Positions 18,763-28,857 of a stretch of DNA of 64,000 nt are shown piece after piece. The notes under the pieces were generated by a model. The model was not told where the DNA came from, ran no database searches, and was given only the letters and a program-made list of their open reading frames with translations. Source of the stretch: Tranzscheliella williamsii. Lineage: Eukaryota; Basidiomycota; Ustilaginomycetes; Ustilaginales; Ustilaginaceae. The DNA is taken from assembly GCA_023212725.1 (NCBI GenBank), contig JALBYF010000035.1, forward strand, positions 124,001 through 188,000, written 5' to 3'. The translations under genes and the position numbers were made by a program. Numbering within the stretch: the stretch's first letter is position 1; each line of letters opens with the position of its first letter.

Positions 18763-20271
18763 TTATGGACGGCGTCCAGGCGGGTCGACTTGTTTGAAGA
18801 GCTGCGGACGTTGGGGCCGCTTCGCAGACGCTGCTATACCGTCCTGTACGGTTTTCGGAGGTATGTGGCGACGCTCATCCCGGGGAGAAGAAGAGTGCTT
18901 GGTGTTTCGTCGTGTGCTGTGTTGCGGCGGAAAGGAGCGAGGCTGGGCCGAGAATCGTGCAAGAGCTTTGCCCATCTCAGCGACCAGCTCGTCCATGCTT
19001 CTCTTATAGGCCAAAGGCTGAGCGACGATCAGACAGACGTTCTTGTTAATCTGACAGGCTTGAGCCACATCAACGCCCGATCGCTGTGCTTGGTCGACCG
19101 CGGTGCGCAGAGCAGCTACGAGCCGTGTACGCACGCGGTGGCGGAGGACAGCTAGCTTGTGGATCCGTTTCTTGGTGGACAAGACAAAGTATCGAAAGAT
19201 AGGCCGCTGTTGCGCAAGGATATCAGCCACTTCTTGCGGGCTCGGTAAAATTGGCTCCCACCGTGTTTCAGTTGCGTCAAAACCCTGTCCTTCGACAGGC
19301 GGGACGGGCGAAGAAGGCCAGAGTCTGGGACTGTAGATAACGCCCCGTAAATGCCTCTTCTCATGAGTAGCCGGATGAGGAGGCTGTGGAAGCCAAGCGG
19401 GACTGAGACGGCTGTCCACGATTGTACCGTCGCTCGTCGTCAAATGCCGGGGATACGGTTTGAGAGCGAGGGTGAAATCGGCGCAGTGGTATGCGGCCTC
19501 CTGCTTACGAGACTGAAGAAACTGACCGAAGCTACCGCCGAGAGAAGCGTGCGGAAGTGGCTTGAGCTATTAACAACCGTCATCGTAAGGGATGATTTCG
19601 CTGGTCAGTTCATCGGCGCCAAACGTACTGGTCCAGCAGTGGGGAGAGGCAGGACAAAGAGGTTGAAAGGGGAAGAATGTGACAGGGCCCTAGGTTGTAG
19701 CCTCAAACAAGCATGGGTACATAGTACCTGACTCCAAGTGCTATGAAATTAGGGTGTCAGCCCAAATACATTCACCGCCAATCGGCTCGAGGGCCTTGCC
19801 TCTTGCGAGGCGCAGCCCAAGGCGAGCGACGGGAAGAGGTAAAAGGGCACATCGATCTAGGCTGCCGCCGCCAGGGAAATCGCGTAATGCATGTCCACTC
19901 GCCCGCCCGTGAAGGCAGGCTCGTGGCCTCCAAAGGATGCCGCTCCCAATCAGACGATACTGTGCTAGGGACGCGTCGAGCCGAAGCTCAACGCATCGCG
20001 TGCACCGGCGCCAAACGATTCCGCTCCTTGTCACAACAAGGCAGAGATCGTCTAGAAGAGCTGGGTGAGGGAAGAGAGGAAGATTGAGAACCGGAGCCGA
20101 CTCAACACTTACCAGAATCCTCTGCGACTCGGGGAGTTGTTTATCGGAAGCACCTGCGCCCGACAAGCACCTCGAAGCAGCGCACCGAAGGGGGCCAGGC
20201 AGTAGCGCCGTGGCTGCCAACCGGGTCGAACCCAACATTGGTCGGCAGAGCGTCGACCAACCGACCTGCAT
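18763..20271 (-). CDS. RnpA-like (bacterial-type RNase P protein) candidate, nuclear-encoded, exon structure only partly resolved
   Basis: The last exon, 18763 to about 19566, is clear. Its frame opens with LGGSFGQFLQSRKQEAAYH, then CADFTLALKPYP, a ~60-residue insertion, and IFRYFVLSTKKRIHKLAVL followed by RHRVRTRLVAALRTAV. It ends with VCLIVAQPLAYKRSMDELV and a basic tail. This matches the order of bacterial RnpA: helix F-x2-V-F, first strand, strand plus SKK, RNR-type helix (here RHR), then a D/V-V-A-x-P strand and final helix. The exon 5' end could be 19566 or 19512 (TTCAG). A likely first exon, 20113-20271, ends in GTAAGT at phase 0 and encodes an Arg/Ala/Leu-rich presequence (MLGSTRLAATALLPGPLRCA) and QLPESQRIL. 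The ~550-nt gap may be one long intron or hide a small exon near 20000-20026. The role as mitochondrial RNase P protein is inference. Confidence 0.6.
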
Positions 20272-21513
20272 GACGCAGAAATTCGCAAGGGCTACAGATA
20301 AACAGGGCAGTATGTGCGATTGTGGTCAGCAAAGTCTGCTCGCTCGATCTTTAAGCGCAGAAGGTGCATGCTGGCTGATGATCGTGATGTTGCTCGCGAG
20401 GACGAATCAGTAAGCTTGCATATTAACGCGAACCGTGAACGCGAGACTCTAGTTTGTTAATGCTGTATAGCATCCTCTTGACCCCGGCGAGCACATCAGA
20501 TCATCCACCAGCACTGCACCAAACAGAAGCAGGTTAGGACTTACCCTCTGGTCGTTCACCAAGGTAGTTTGGACAGCGTAGGGTCGTCGTCACTCCTGGC
20601 CACTCGACGAAAGAAAAGGAGCACTACCAACAGGTTATGACAGCAAGAGGAAGAAGGTCAGTTCAAGCTGATCTCGTAGACAGGTGCCGTTGCTGCAGCG
20701 AGACATGGCCGCTTGAGCAGAGTCAAGGGGGTGGGCTCTGAGTTCATCTGATTCGTGTATAAATTTTCTGATTGGAAACGCATTCATGGACGTCACGCAT
20801 TGATATGGTGTAATCCTTAAGAGCGAGGGAAGGTCTAGGGCTGCGGATGGGACCATGTCTTTCCCTTGGATAAATGCAACACTTACGCTAGATCCCCGCC
20901 TGCCGCCTGCCGCCTGCCGCCTGGCGGTATGGTTGTGATGCCTTCAACGGATGCAGTGGTGAGAGGCAGGCATCTTGGCGCCGTGCCTGCGAAGCCTCCA
21001 GGATCAATCAAGAACAGGAGGAGCGCAAAGGTGGCCTTGAAGGATGAGGGAAAGGTCGTAAGATGAAGAGAGAGGGGAAAAACTGCGCGAGGGCGGAGAG
21101 CGAGCAGAGCTGCTTTTTGTCTTTGCTCAGAGAGGCACTCCAAGCCAGCCTGAAGCGCAATTTTTCTTCTCAGCTGGAAAACTGCGGTGGCTCTTGCTCA
21201 CACGCCAACAGCGACAGAAAGGATCGCAAATTGTGACCGTGTCTTTCCGGACGAGAAGACAGTATGAGTGGCTGGCTGGTCTCGTGATCGATGCGGCCAA
21301 AATGCCTGTTAGGCCGCGAGCTAGGCAAATTTTAGAGATTTTTCTTCGAAAGTGGAAGCGAACAAAGCACTGCTCGCTGTGCGACAATTTCGGGCAAAGG
21401 TCAAGAATTACTGTACGCCGACGGTGGGCCTTCTTACTTCATCACGTCCCTGGAAGCACTCCCTCATCGTCTGGTACATCACACGCTTCGCCACCCCCAG
21501 CCTGCACATCAAT
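20272..21513. other. Intergenic, divergent RnpA-like / NHP2
   Basis: 1.24 kb. A tandem run of the 7-bp unit gcctgcc lies around 20896-20925. Frames crossing this region lack domains. A TGATGAT near 20378 resembles a snoRNA box C, but no box D or terminal stem was found, so no snoRNA is called. Confidence 0.4.
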
Positions 21514-22158
21514 ATGGCCAAAGACGAAGCCAAGAAGGACAAGAAGTCCAAGCGGAAGTCCGAGGTGAGCGCCATGGAGGTGGACGAGGCCGGCGATGTG
21601 TCGGTTTCGGCCTCGGTCGCGTCGCCGTTGAAGAAGGAGAAGAAGGAGAAGAAGTCCAAGTCGGCCAAGGCGGATGGTTCGGAGGACGAGGAGGATGCGA
21701 AGCCGGCGGGGCTCGTGGGCGACATCTCGCCCATCGCGCAGCCGCTCGCGGCGCCCAAGATGAGCAAGAAGCTGTTCAAGCTGACCAAGAAGGCATCCAA
21801 GTCGCGCGGCCACGTCAAGCGCGGCGTCAAGGAGGTTGTCAAGGCGCTGCGCAAGCAGGAGAAGGGGCTCGTGGTCCTCGCTGGCGACATCAGCCCCATC
21901 GACATCCTGAGCCACATCCCTGTCCTCTGCGAGGACACGGGCAACCCATACATCTTTGTCGACTCCAAGGAGGCCCTCGGTGCCGCCAGCGCCACAAAGC
22001 GCCCCACCAGCTGCATCATGATCGTCCCCGGCGGCGGCAAAAAGATGGCCGCAAAGGGCAGCGACGCTCAGAAACCAAAGGAGGACTACCAGGACGACTT
22101 CCAGGGCTTGCATAAAGAGATTCAGATCTTGAGCGACCAGGTCGCCCTCGCCGTCTGA
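21514..22158 (+). CDS. NHP2: NHP2, H/ACA ribonucleoprotein L7Ae-family subunit
   Basis: 214 residues, single exon. Residues 1-65 are a Lys/Ser/Glu-rich nucleolar-type leader (KDEAKKDKKSKRKSE, KKEKKEKKSKSAK). From ~75 the L7Ae/NHP2 fold follows: KLFKLTKKASKSRGHVKRGV, then VKALRKQEKGLVVLAGDISP, HIPVLCED, PYIFVDSKEALG and the closing strand SCIMIVPGG. The RNA-binding face lies in the GVKEVVKALRK helix region. Role: a core protein of H/ACA snoRNPs that guide pseudouridylation of rRNA and snRNA in the nucleolus. The charged leader is longer than in yeast Nhp2 (156 residues). The start is the ATG directly before the leader, and the upstream open frame lacks conservation. Confidence 0.93.
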   Translation: MAKDEAKKDKKSKRKSEVSAMEVDEAGDVSVSASVASPLKKEKKEKKSKSAKADGSEDEEDAKPAGLVGDISPIAQPLAAPKMSKKLFKLTKKASKSRGHVKRGVKEVVKALRKQEKGLVVLAGDISPIDILSHIPVLCEDTGNPYIFVDSKEALGAASATKRPTSCIMIVPGGGKKMAAKGSDAQKPKEDYQDDFQGLHKEIQILSDQVALAV

Positions 22159-22511
22159 ACGCTCCCAGCCCCTCACCCACCTCCGATCCATCATACCACC
22201 CAGCCGCCCTCGCCCACGGTATCCAGCCTCTCAGCCCCAGCGCTCGACCTCCCGGCTTCCTGTGTCCCGCTCTCGCATCGCTGCTCTATTCTGTACACTA
22301 GTTCTCCCGCTTCTCATGCTCATCTCGCCTAGCGCCTACGAGTTGCGGCTCAGTCCTGTCTCTCGCTCCAGTGCGATTTGCGATTCTGCTCAGAAAGATG
22401 TGATGATTGTTCAAGGTACAACGCCGATGTCAGCAGCCGCTACGCTCTGGCGGCGAGCAGGCAGCTGTAAGGGGAAAGACCGGAGGACGGGGCGGAGAGT
22501 GTATATGCGCT
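22159..22511. other. Intergenic, convergent NHP2 / ATG11
   Basis: 353 bp between two stop codons. It is C/T-rich on the NHP2 side, and nothing else was recognised. Confidence 0.5.
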
Positions 22512-25500
22512 TCAATGGAGACTGAAGTCGCTCGGGTTTCGGCTGGAACTGTGGCTTTTGAGGCGCTTCAGCATGCCTTCCGCGCTGTTGTCCGACACGT
22601 TGGAGAAGCCCGAGACGCCCGAGACGGTCGAGTCGGGCGTGCCACGGTGCACATCTCCCTCAGACCCTCCTGTGCGTGTAGGGATGGCGTGGAAGAGCGA
22701 TGGCCGTCGCGGCGAGCTACGTCCGAGGCTGCGAGGACCGACTGTTGCAAAATTCGGCGGATCTGTACCCGCGACGAAAGCAGAGGTGTTGGAAGAGGGA
22801 GCGGCCAGAGAAGGCACAGGGCCGGACGGCGTCGTGGCGCCCGTGAATCTACCCAATGTCTGGCTTAGGAAGGAAGGCTTCCATGCTGCCACAGGCGGAG
22901 CTGGCGACCGAGAAGAGGCGCCTGCTGCAGCCTTCGTGAAGCTCGCCGAAGAGAGCCGCGCGGTGGGAGGAGGCGATTTAGAAGCATGGTTATAGCCGCT
23001 TGTCTCAAACAAGACTTCTTGAACCGAAGGAGGCGAGGACGCCAACGCCAGCAAGGAATTGTTGGAAGAGACGGACGAAGGAAAGGCGCCAGGGATCGCA
23101 TGTGCCGCGGTCAGCGCCGTCGTCGCCGCGGCTGAAGACGATGACCCTAATCGCCGGTGTGAAGGACCCGAGCTACCTTCAAAGATAAGGCTTTTTCCGT
23201 TGATGCGTATGCTCGCCGGACGTGTAACCGGAGAGGAAGCTTGCACTTGAGCACCGCCCCCAGTGCCGGACGGCCACGTCTGAACCTTCGGATCGGCGCC
23301 ACGATCGAGTGACGACGACGGTGCGGCCTCTGCCGACTCTTCAGCAATACTGGCGCCATGTTTTGCGTCGTCATCGACCGAGACCCGAGAGGCAGAGGTG
23401 CTGATGTTAAGACTGGACTTCCTCCGGTCTTGTCGGCCGCCGAAGGCCTCCATTACTCCTCTGTCGAGTGGCAAGGACGAGGGCCCAGGCGACTGCGAGA
23501 AGGGATTCGACATGGCTGCCTCCCCGAGTTCGGCTTTCAACGGATGCAAAGCTTGAATGGCGATGCTCTCCGACCGACTCTGGGAAGACGGTGCAGATGT
23601 CACGCTTCGTCCAGCGTTAGATGCGAACGTGAGTTTCTGGCCGGCAAATCGATTCGACAATCCTCCGACATCCCGCTCGGATGGAGAGAGATTACGAGCC
23701 CGCAGCTCATTCCGACGGCTCTTCCCACCACGGCCGAAAGCAGGCGTCATGGTGGCGTGCTCGAGCAGCGTGGAGCGACGACTCGATGACCCGCCTGCAC
23801 TGCTGCCGTCCTCGTCTCCGCCACCCGATACTGGGCCCGGGCCCAGCCGCAAAAAATCGCCTTCTTCCGTCGTTCCCGCAAAGCCTTTCGACAAAGGCAC
23901 ACCTAGGGTTTCCGTTGTTCCCCTGCCGGACCGACCATTGTGCGGTTCTGTGCGAACGGAGATTGGTGAGGTGGCGCGCAAAGCTCTGGTGAGACCCGAA
24001 CCTGAGGTTGGGTTTACGTCTGCCAATTGAGCACGCGCCCCCCGTGTCGACGACGGGTCCTCATCTTTTCCCACAAGAGACTGTAAACTGGGCAAGGCTT
24101 GTTCCCGTTTGCCCGACGGCGAGGTGTCCGGCGTCTGCATGGGAGGTGTCCGGCGGTCTGTGGTATCCGGATCCTGAGATTGTAGAGAAAATCCGCTCGT
24201 CTCGCCAACGGCGTCCTCAGGCGGATCGTGAGAAGCCGCAGCTACGTGACCTGCCGCTGCACTGGCTTCTCCATTTTCCTCTGGCTCGGCGCCCTCTTCT
24301 TCCGTCGCCTTTGAGATGGAGGAGACATTTTCACTTCGCCTCCTGTCTGCCTTCCTTTCAACCGACTTGGCAGCACCATTATCTCCATCAACTGCAGATG
24401 AGCTCTTTCGACTTCGAAGCGAAGGCGGCGTGGCACTGTTGCCGTTCCATGTTTCGACTTCGAGAAGGAAGTACCTGACGCCTTCTGCCAGCTGAAACGG
24501 ATTCGCCCTTTCGCCATCCGTCGGTGTGTCAGGGTCAGCATTTATGGCCACGTGATCTGTAATCGTTGTGATACGGGCCACAATCCACTCTTTGGTCTTG
24601 AGCTGCTCGGCGAGCGGTCCGCTAGCATGCAGGAAGAAGTGAGGAAAGCTGATATTGAAAGCGGCCCACGGTTTTGCAGTGAGGTTGGAGTTCCTCGTCG
24701 GCAAGAACAGCGCCAGGTCTCCGGGCTGGAAGTTCCGGAAAGCAATTTTGTCCTTTGCTGCCATGTTTGCTTTCTGCGTCTTTTCGTTGGCCGACTTCCA
24801 AGCCTTCTGCCACTTCCGAACCAGGACCGTGAGCGAATCGAGCTTGGCCTTGACCTCGTTGTGCATTTCGGCAGCATCAAAAGCACGCAGTGCTTCCAGA
24901 GTCGTTTCCAGGCTAGCCGTTTCGACATCTGCTTCGAATGCTTCCAGAGCCGCCAGTCGCTCAGTTTCAGATATGTCTGAGGCAGACAAGCCACCTGTAG
25001 AAGCTGCGATAGCCCGGTGAGCGGTGGTGTTGGTACCGGTGTTGCCAGGGGTGCTTGCAGATGTCTGTCGGGAAGAGGAATGCGCAGGCATCGCACGCAC
25101 TGTTTTGCGAAGCAGATGACTTTTGGCGAGGTGAAGTCTAGTGCGGTTCAGCAGCTGATCGCGGCTGGCTTCAACATCTTTGCGAGCGACATCAGCTTCG
25201 TCTGCCAACTCCTTGGCCCGCTCCATTTCTTTGACGATTTCCTCATGCGCCTCGTCAGCAGCTTGCAGTTGACTACGCAGCAACTCGAGTGATTCTTGGT
25301 CAGGAGCACGGCCGTGTTCAGCCTTCTTGGCTGCAAGTGCCTGTTCGTCGACCTGCTTCTGCTTGAAAAGGATATCAGCCTCAAGTGCCCTCACCTTCTC
25401 CTCCAATATGGCGCGGTCACCATCCGCCTCCGCCCGGTAAGATCGGATCTGCCGTTCTTTGGACGCTTCAATCTCAGCGATCGACTCGCGAGCTTTGGCA

Positions 25501-27872
25501 GCCTCCGAGTGAGCATGGGAAATCTGTTCGGTGAGTTCGTCGATCCTTGCTTGTGCGGTCCGGAGCTCACTCTCGACACTCGAGCCTTCGCTGAGCAAAG
25601 CTTCGATACGGTTACTTGCGTCGATGCGCGCCGTTTTGGCCTCTTCGAGCTCGGTCTGCAGCTCGTGCATGTGCGCCTCGACCTCGTTGACGCGGTCACC
25701 CTCTTCCATCGCCAGTAATTTAGCTTCCGCTTCGGTCCGGTAGCTCTGCTCCAGATCACGACGAAGTTGACTGACCTCGTCCACCATATTCAGACGGCGC
25801 TCTTTCTCGGTTTCAAAGTCGACCGTCAAAGAATGTAATCGAGAAAGGTGCTCTTCCTTCTCGTTCTTGAGTTCAATGTTCTGAGTCTGTTCGACTTGCA
25901 GCTGTTTTTGGAGAGCATCAAGCTGGGTTTTGAGCTCAGCCACTCGACTTTCATGTTCATCCTTGAGCCGCCTTTGCTCCGTTTGGTGCCTTTCATTGGC
26001 GGCGATCAGGTCGCTCTTTAATTGTTGCACTTCGGCTGAGGCGGGGTTAGCCTCGATCTGGGTTCGGTGACGCAGCCGTCGACGGGCTCGAATGGAAGTG
26101 TCCGAGCCGCTGTCATCTGCCTCATCGGAAAGCAGATCATCTTCAGATCCAAGAAGCTGCAGGTTGACTAGATGAACAAACTCATCGTCAAGATCTTGGA
26201 GTGCTGTCGCGAGTCGTTGCAGGGCAGCCTTGATTTCCTGGATAGGGCTCGGCCCGATGGCCTCGATAGTTGAGCTTTCCATGAGCTGCCTATCCACTTG
26301 GTCCAGCAATTCGTAGAGTGCTTCGAGATCGGCTGTGTCTAGCTCGGCCAGGCCATCGCTGCTGACGCGGGGCGTATTGATTTCGAGGCTCGGCGGCTTG
26401 TCCTCCATCCCCTTGACCTCCCACGGTAAGAGGGACGAAACGTCGTTGCGATAGGTCTGCCTGCGCTTCCATTCTGACGCCGAGAATTTGGCCATCAACT
26501 CTGCCAGAGACTGTGACTTGCCAAGAAATTGTCGAGCGAACTGCCGCCTGCGGACTACTTCCACGACCGTGGCACCATAGGCCCAAAGCATGTTCTTGAG
26601 CCGGTGAAGATGCTTGAAGCCATCCACTTTATTGGAATGAAGGTCAGCGTCAACAGCCGCAAGCAGCGTGCCAGTTTCAGTAAACTCTGACTGGATGCCA
26701 GAAATGTCGATTAGGAGATGAAGACTGCGCTCGAGGATGTCGTTCCGATCCTGCGTCAATCGCTGGACACCTTCTCTCACGACTTCATCGAGCAGAATCA
26801 GCTCGTCTGAGCTCTGCAAAATCTCGTTGAAGGTGAGCTCGTCAATCTTGTCTGCTGCTGGCCACCCTTGCGCATCTGGAGAACACGTTTCGAGGATGTA
26901 TTCGTGCAAATACCTGGCTCTCGCTTCGGCTTCAGTAACACGGTGAAACGTTTCTTCGGCAATGTCAGGAGTGGTCGTTTTGACTTCGGCAGAGAGGCCC
27001 TGAGTGTCCTGACGGACTAAAGAGAGATCGCTTTCGATCTTGTCGATACGCTGCCGAAGTTCGGTATGGACTCGACTGCAGGCTTCGGCGACCGCACTCA
27101 TTTTTGTCTTGCTGATGTAGTCTCCGAGCGTACGATGTTTCGGTTTGCCATTGGCGGCCACATTTTGGCTAGAGGCGTTTGACCCGGAGCTAGACTGCAA
27201 TTGGGGATGTATGGTGACCATGCCAAGAATGTGAAGATCGCGCTCGTAGCCGTCGAGCAAACTTTGCATTCTGGCAAGCTCCTTCTTGGCGACATCATCG
27301 ATGAGCGCCTTTGCACCCTTTTCGATATTCTCGGCATGATCGCTGAGGTTGGACAATGCGACATGTGTGCTTCTGGCTATGAGGGAGATGCGGTCAAGCA
27401 GGTCGTAACAGCGTCGTTCATGGGATCGTATATGCTGGATGACTTGAGCGGACCATTGGACGAGCGCTTCGAGGGACTTTGGCGTCGGAGGAAAGGCGAG
27501 CTCAACGTCAACATTGGCAGGAGATGGCTCCAGAACGGTGTTCTCAGCCAGTTCGACGGCGAGAGAAGAGGGGTCGGTGTAGAGAAAGTCGCGGTTGTAT
27601 ACAAAGAATTCCAGTGGCTGCGGTTGGGGCTCGGCGGAAGGGGAGGCAGTGGGCGAGTGGGAAGCCGAGGAGGTGAAAGTAGCTTGTTGAATGATGCGGT
27701 CCAGCAGGTCTTGTTTTAGCTGACTGCCATCGGGAGTCATGCAGATGATGGCGTCAGAGGGAATCTCGGTGGCCAGCGAGAAGCAATCGAGCAGGTCATC
27801 CAGCGAAGGGAATTGGGAGAGAGGCTGGTTGACGATGATGGAGCGGCCATCGTAGGCCCTGATGATCCTCAT
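22512..27872 (-). CDS. ATG11: ATG11, selective-autophagy scaffold, with a long disordered C-terminal tail
   Basis: 1786 residues, single exon. The N-terminus MRIIRAYDGRSIIVNQPLSQ followed by DLLDCFSLATEIPSDAIICM is the ubiquitin-like start of the ATG11/FIP200 family. Long coiled coils fill roughly 530-960 (Glu/Leu/Arg/Gln heptads). The conserved C-terminal ATG11 (claw-type) domain lies near 1030-1150: FQPGDLALFLPTRNSNL, FNISFPHFFLH, WIVARITTITDH and YFLLEVETW. It scaffolds Atg1 kinase and cargo receptors at the phagophore assembly site. Yeast Atg11 stops soon after this domain, whereas here about 640 Ser/Pro/Ala-rich residues follow. The start was set at MRIIRAY (27872), because the upstream frame lacks an ATG. 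Confidence 0.93.
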   Translation of the reverse strand: MRIIRAYDGRSIIVNQPLSQFPSLDDLLDCFSLATEIPSDAIICMTPDGSQLKQDLLDRIIQQATFTSSASHSPTASPSAEPQPQPLEFFVYNRDFLYTDPSSLAVELAENTVLEPSPANVDVELAFPPTPKSLEALVQWSAQVIQHIRSHERRCYDLLDRISLIARSTHVALSNLSDHAENIEKGAKALIDDVAKKELARMQSLLDGYERDLHILGMVTIHPQLQSSSGSNASSQNVAANGKPKHRTLGDYISKTKMSAVAEACSRVHTELRQRIDKIESDLSLVRQDTQGLSAEVKTTTPDIAEETFHRVTEAEARARYLHEYILETCSPDAQGWPAADKIDELTFNEILQSSDELILLDEVVREGVQRLTQDRNDILERSLHLLIDISGIQSEFTETGTLLAAVDADLHSNKVDGFKHLHRLKNMLWAYGATVVEVVRRRQFARQFLGKSQSLAELMAKFSASEWKRRQTYRNDVSSLLPWEVKGMEDKPPSLEINTPRVSSDGLAELDTADLEALYELLDQVDRQLMESSTIEAIGPSPIQEIKAALQRLATALQDLDDEFVHLVNLQLLGSEDDLLSDEADDSGSDTSIRARRRLRHRTQIEANPASAEVQQLKSDLIAANERHQTEQRRLKDEHESRVAELKTQLDALQKQLQVEQTQNIELKNEKEEHLSRLHSLTVDFETEKERRLNMVDEVSQLRRDLEQSYRTEAEAKLLAMEEGDRVNEVEAHMHELQTELEEAKTARIDASNRIEALLSEGSSVESELRTAQARIDELTEQISHAHSEAAKARESIAEIEASKERQIRSYRAEADGDRAILEEKVRALEADILFKQKQVDEQALAAKKAEHGRAPDQESLELLRSQLQAADEAHEEIVKEMERAKELADEADVARKDVEASRDQLLNRTRLHLAKSHLLRKTVRAMPAHSSSRQTSASTPGNTGTNTTAHRAIAASTGGLSASDISETERLAALEAFEADVETASLETTLEALRAFDAAEMHNEVKAKLDSLTVLVRKWQKAWKSANEKTQKANMAAKDKIAFRNFQPGDLALFLPTRNSNLTAKPWAAFNISFPHFFLHASGPLAEQLKTKEWIVARITTITDHVAINADPDTPTDGERANPFQLAEGVRYFLLEVETWNGNSATPPSLRSRKSSSAVDGDNGAAKSVERKADRRRSENVSSISKATEEEGAEPEENGEASAAAGHVAAASHDPPEDAVGETSGFSLQSQDPDTTDRRTPPMQTPDTSPSGKREQALPSLQSLVGKDEDPSSTRGARAQLADVNPTSGSGLTRALRATSPISVRTEPHNGRSGRGTTETLGVPLSKGFAGTTEEGDFLRLGPGPVSGGGDEDGSSAGGSSSRRSTLLEHATMTPAFGRGGKSRRNELRARNLSPSERDVGGLSNRFAGQKLTFASNAGRSVTSAPSSQSRSESIAIQALHPLKAELGEAAMSNPFSQSPGPSSLPLDRGVMEAFGGRQDRRKSSLNISTSASRVSVDDDAKHGASIAEESAEAAPSSSLDRGADPKVQTWPSGTGGGAQVQASSPVTRPASIRINGKSLIFEGSSGPSHRRLGSSSSAAATTALTAAHAIPGAFPSSVSSNNSLLALASSPPSVQEVLFETSGYNHASKSPPPTARLSSASFTKAAAGASSRSPAPPVAAWKPSFLSQTLGRFTGATTPSGPVPSLAAPSSNTSAFVAGTDPPNFATVGPRSLGRSSPRRPSLFHAIPTRTGGSEGDVHRGTPDSTVSGVSGFSNVSDNSAEGMLKRLKSHSSSRNPSDFSLH

Positions 27873-28857
27873 CTTCCTTTCGCCCGTCCGTGAATGCCGA
27901 CACGAGAGGGAAAGGAGGCCACGGGCCACGTTCTAGGTGGCTTTGTGTCGCAGTGATAATGGTAGATGCATACCGAAATCGAGATCAAACGTCCTTCATG
28001 AACAGGATGACTCGCGGCGGATGACGGTGGTAGTGAAAGAAAAGGAGGTGAATTGAACGTGCTCGAGATCGGCGAGATTATGCTAGTGGCGTGATTGCGC
28101 GGCGTCGGTGAGTGCATCACGAATAGCCGGCAGGAAAGAGTAGTGTGAGTGTCGGTGCATATACATAGAACATAGAATGGGCGATTAATATGACTGGACC
28201 CTGAGCTGGATGCCAAAACCGAAAGAGTCACAGTCACAGTCCCAGCCACAAGTCACAGTCAGTCACAGTTACATGTTTGATTCGCGGTCAGTGCAGATGA
28301 ACTCAGCCTTGCTCTGCTTTTTTCCGCTCGCGCTGTGCATACGCAGCGCTTACATGTCCGTCCAACTTCGCGGTAACAGCAGCAGGAATGAATGGCGAGT
28401 GAGGAGCAACAATGCACGCCTGAGCATTCGGTCTGTTACACAGGGCCACGCATAAGGACACCGACGGTCGAGGCATATAGAGGAAGACAAGAGATATGAT
28501 TGTTATGTCCGGCGGCACGCTCGAAGCGAATAATAATGATAAACAGAGAGGGCTTGCTGAAGTTGTCACGTTGCAGGTGCAAACCGTATGAGACACCATG
28601 CTGAATGTGGATGTGAGGCTGACATGAATGCAAATCTCAAGGGGCAGAAGCAGGCAGCTGCGGCACGACATGATAGGCATAGCAGCGTGCTCGTGGAACG
28701 CCAGTCATCGGGACGCGAACTACATCCTTTCGGCCGTAGGAGGGCTGGCGACGCTATCGAAATAGGTATATCAACACCGGCATGAATGCTATTCGATGTC
28801 CAGCGGTTATGCTTTCCGACTTTCAGTAAGGCGGCCACGTACGCCCTTGTCCTCCGG
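27873..28857. other. Intergenic upstream of ATG11 / downstream of the FHA-RING gene
   Basis: 985 bp, tandem orientation. A degenerate run of cacagt(c/t) units lies at about 28230-28270. No gene or RNA was recognised. Confidence 0.45.
28226..28272. repeat. Degenerate CAGTCA-type short repeat
   Basis: About five imperfect copies of agtcacagtc are interrupted by ccagccaca. It is a simple-sequence tract in the ATG11 upstream region. Confidence 0.6.

Noticed and set aside
19741..20112. Continuation of the RnpA-like exon 1 frame as coding sequence
   Set aside because: It follows a perfect GTAAGT donor, lacks any RnpA-like segment and has poor codon use. It is kept only as an alternative product.
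20370..20400. Box C-like TGATGAT near NHP2, possible snoRNA
   Set aside because: No box D or closing stem at a suitable distance.
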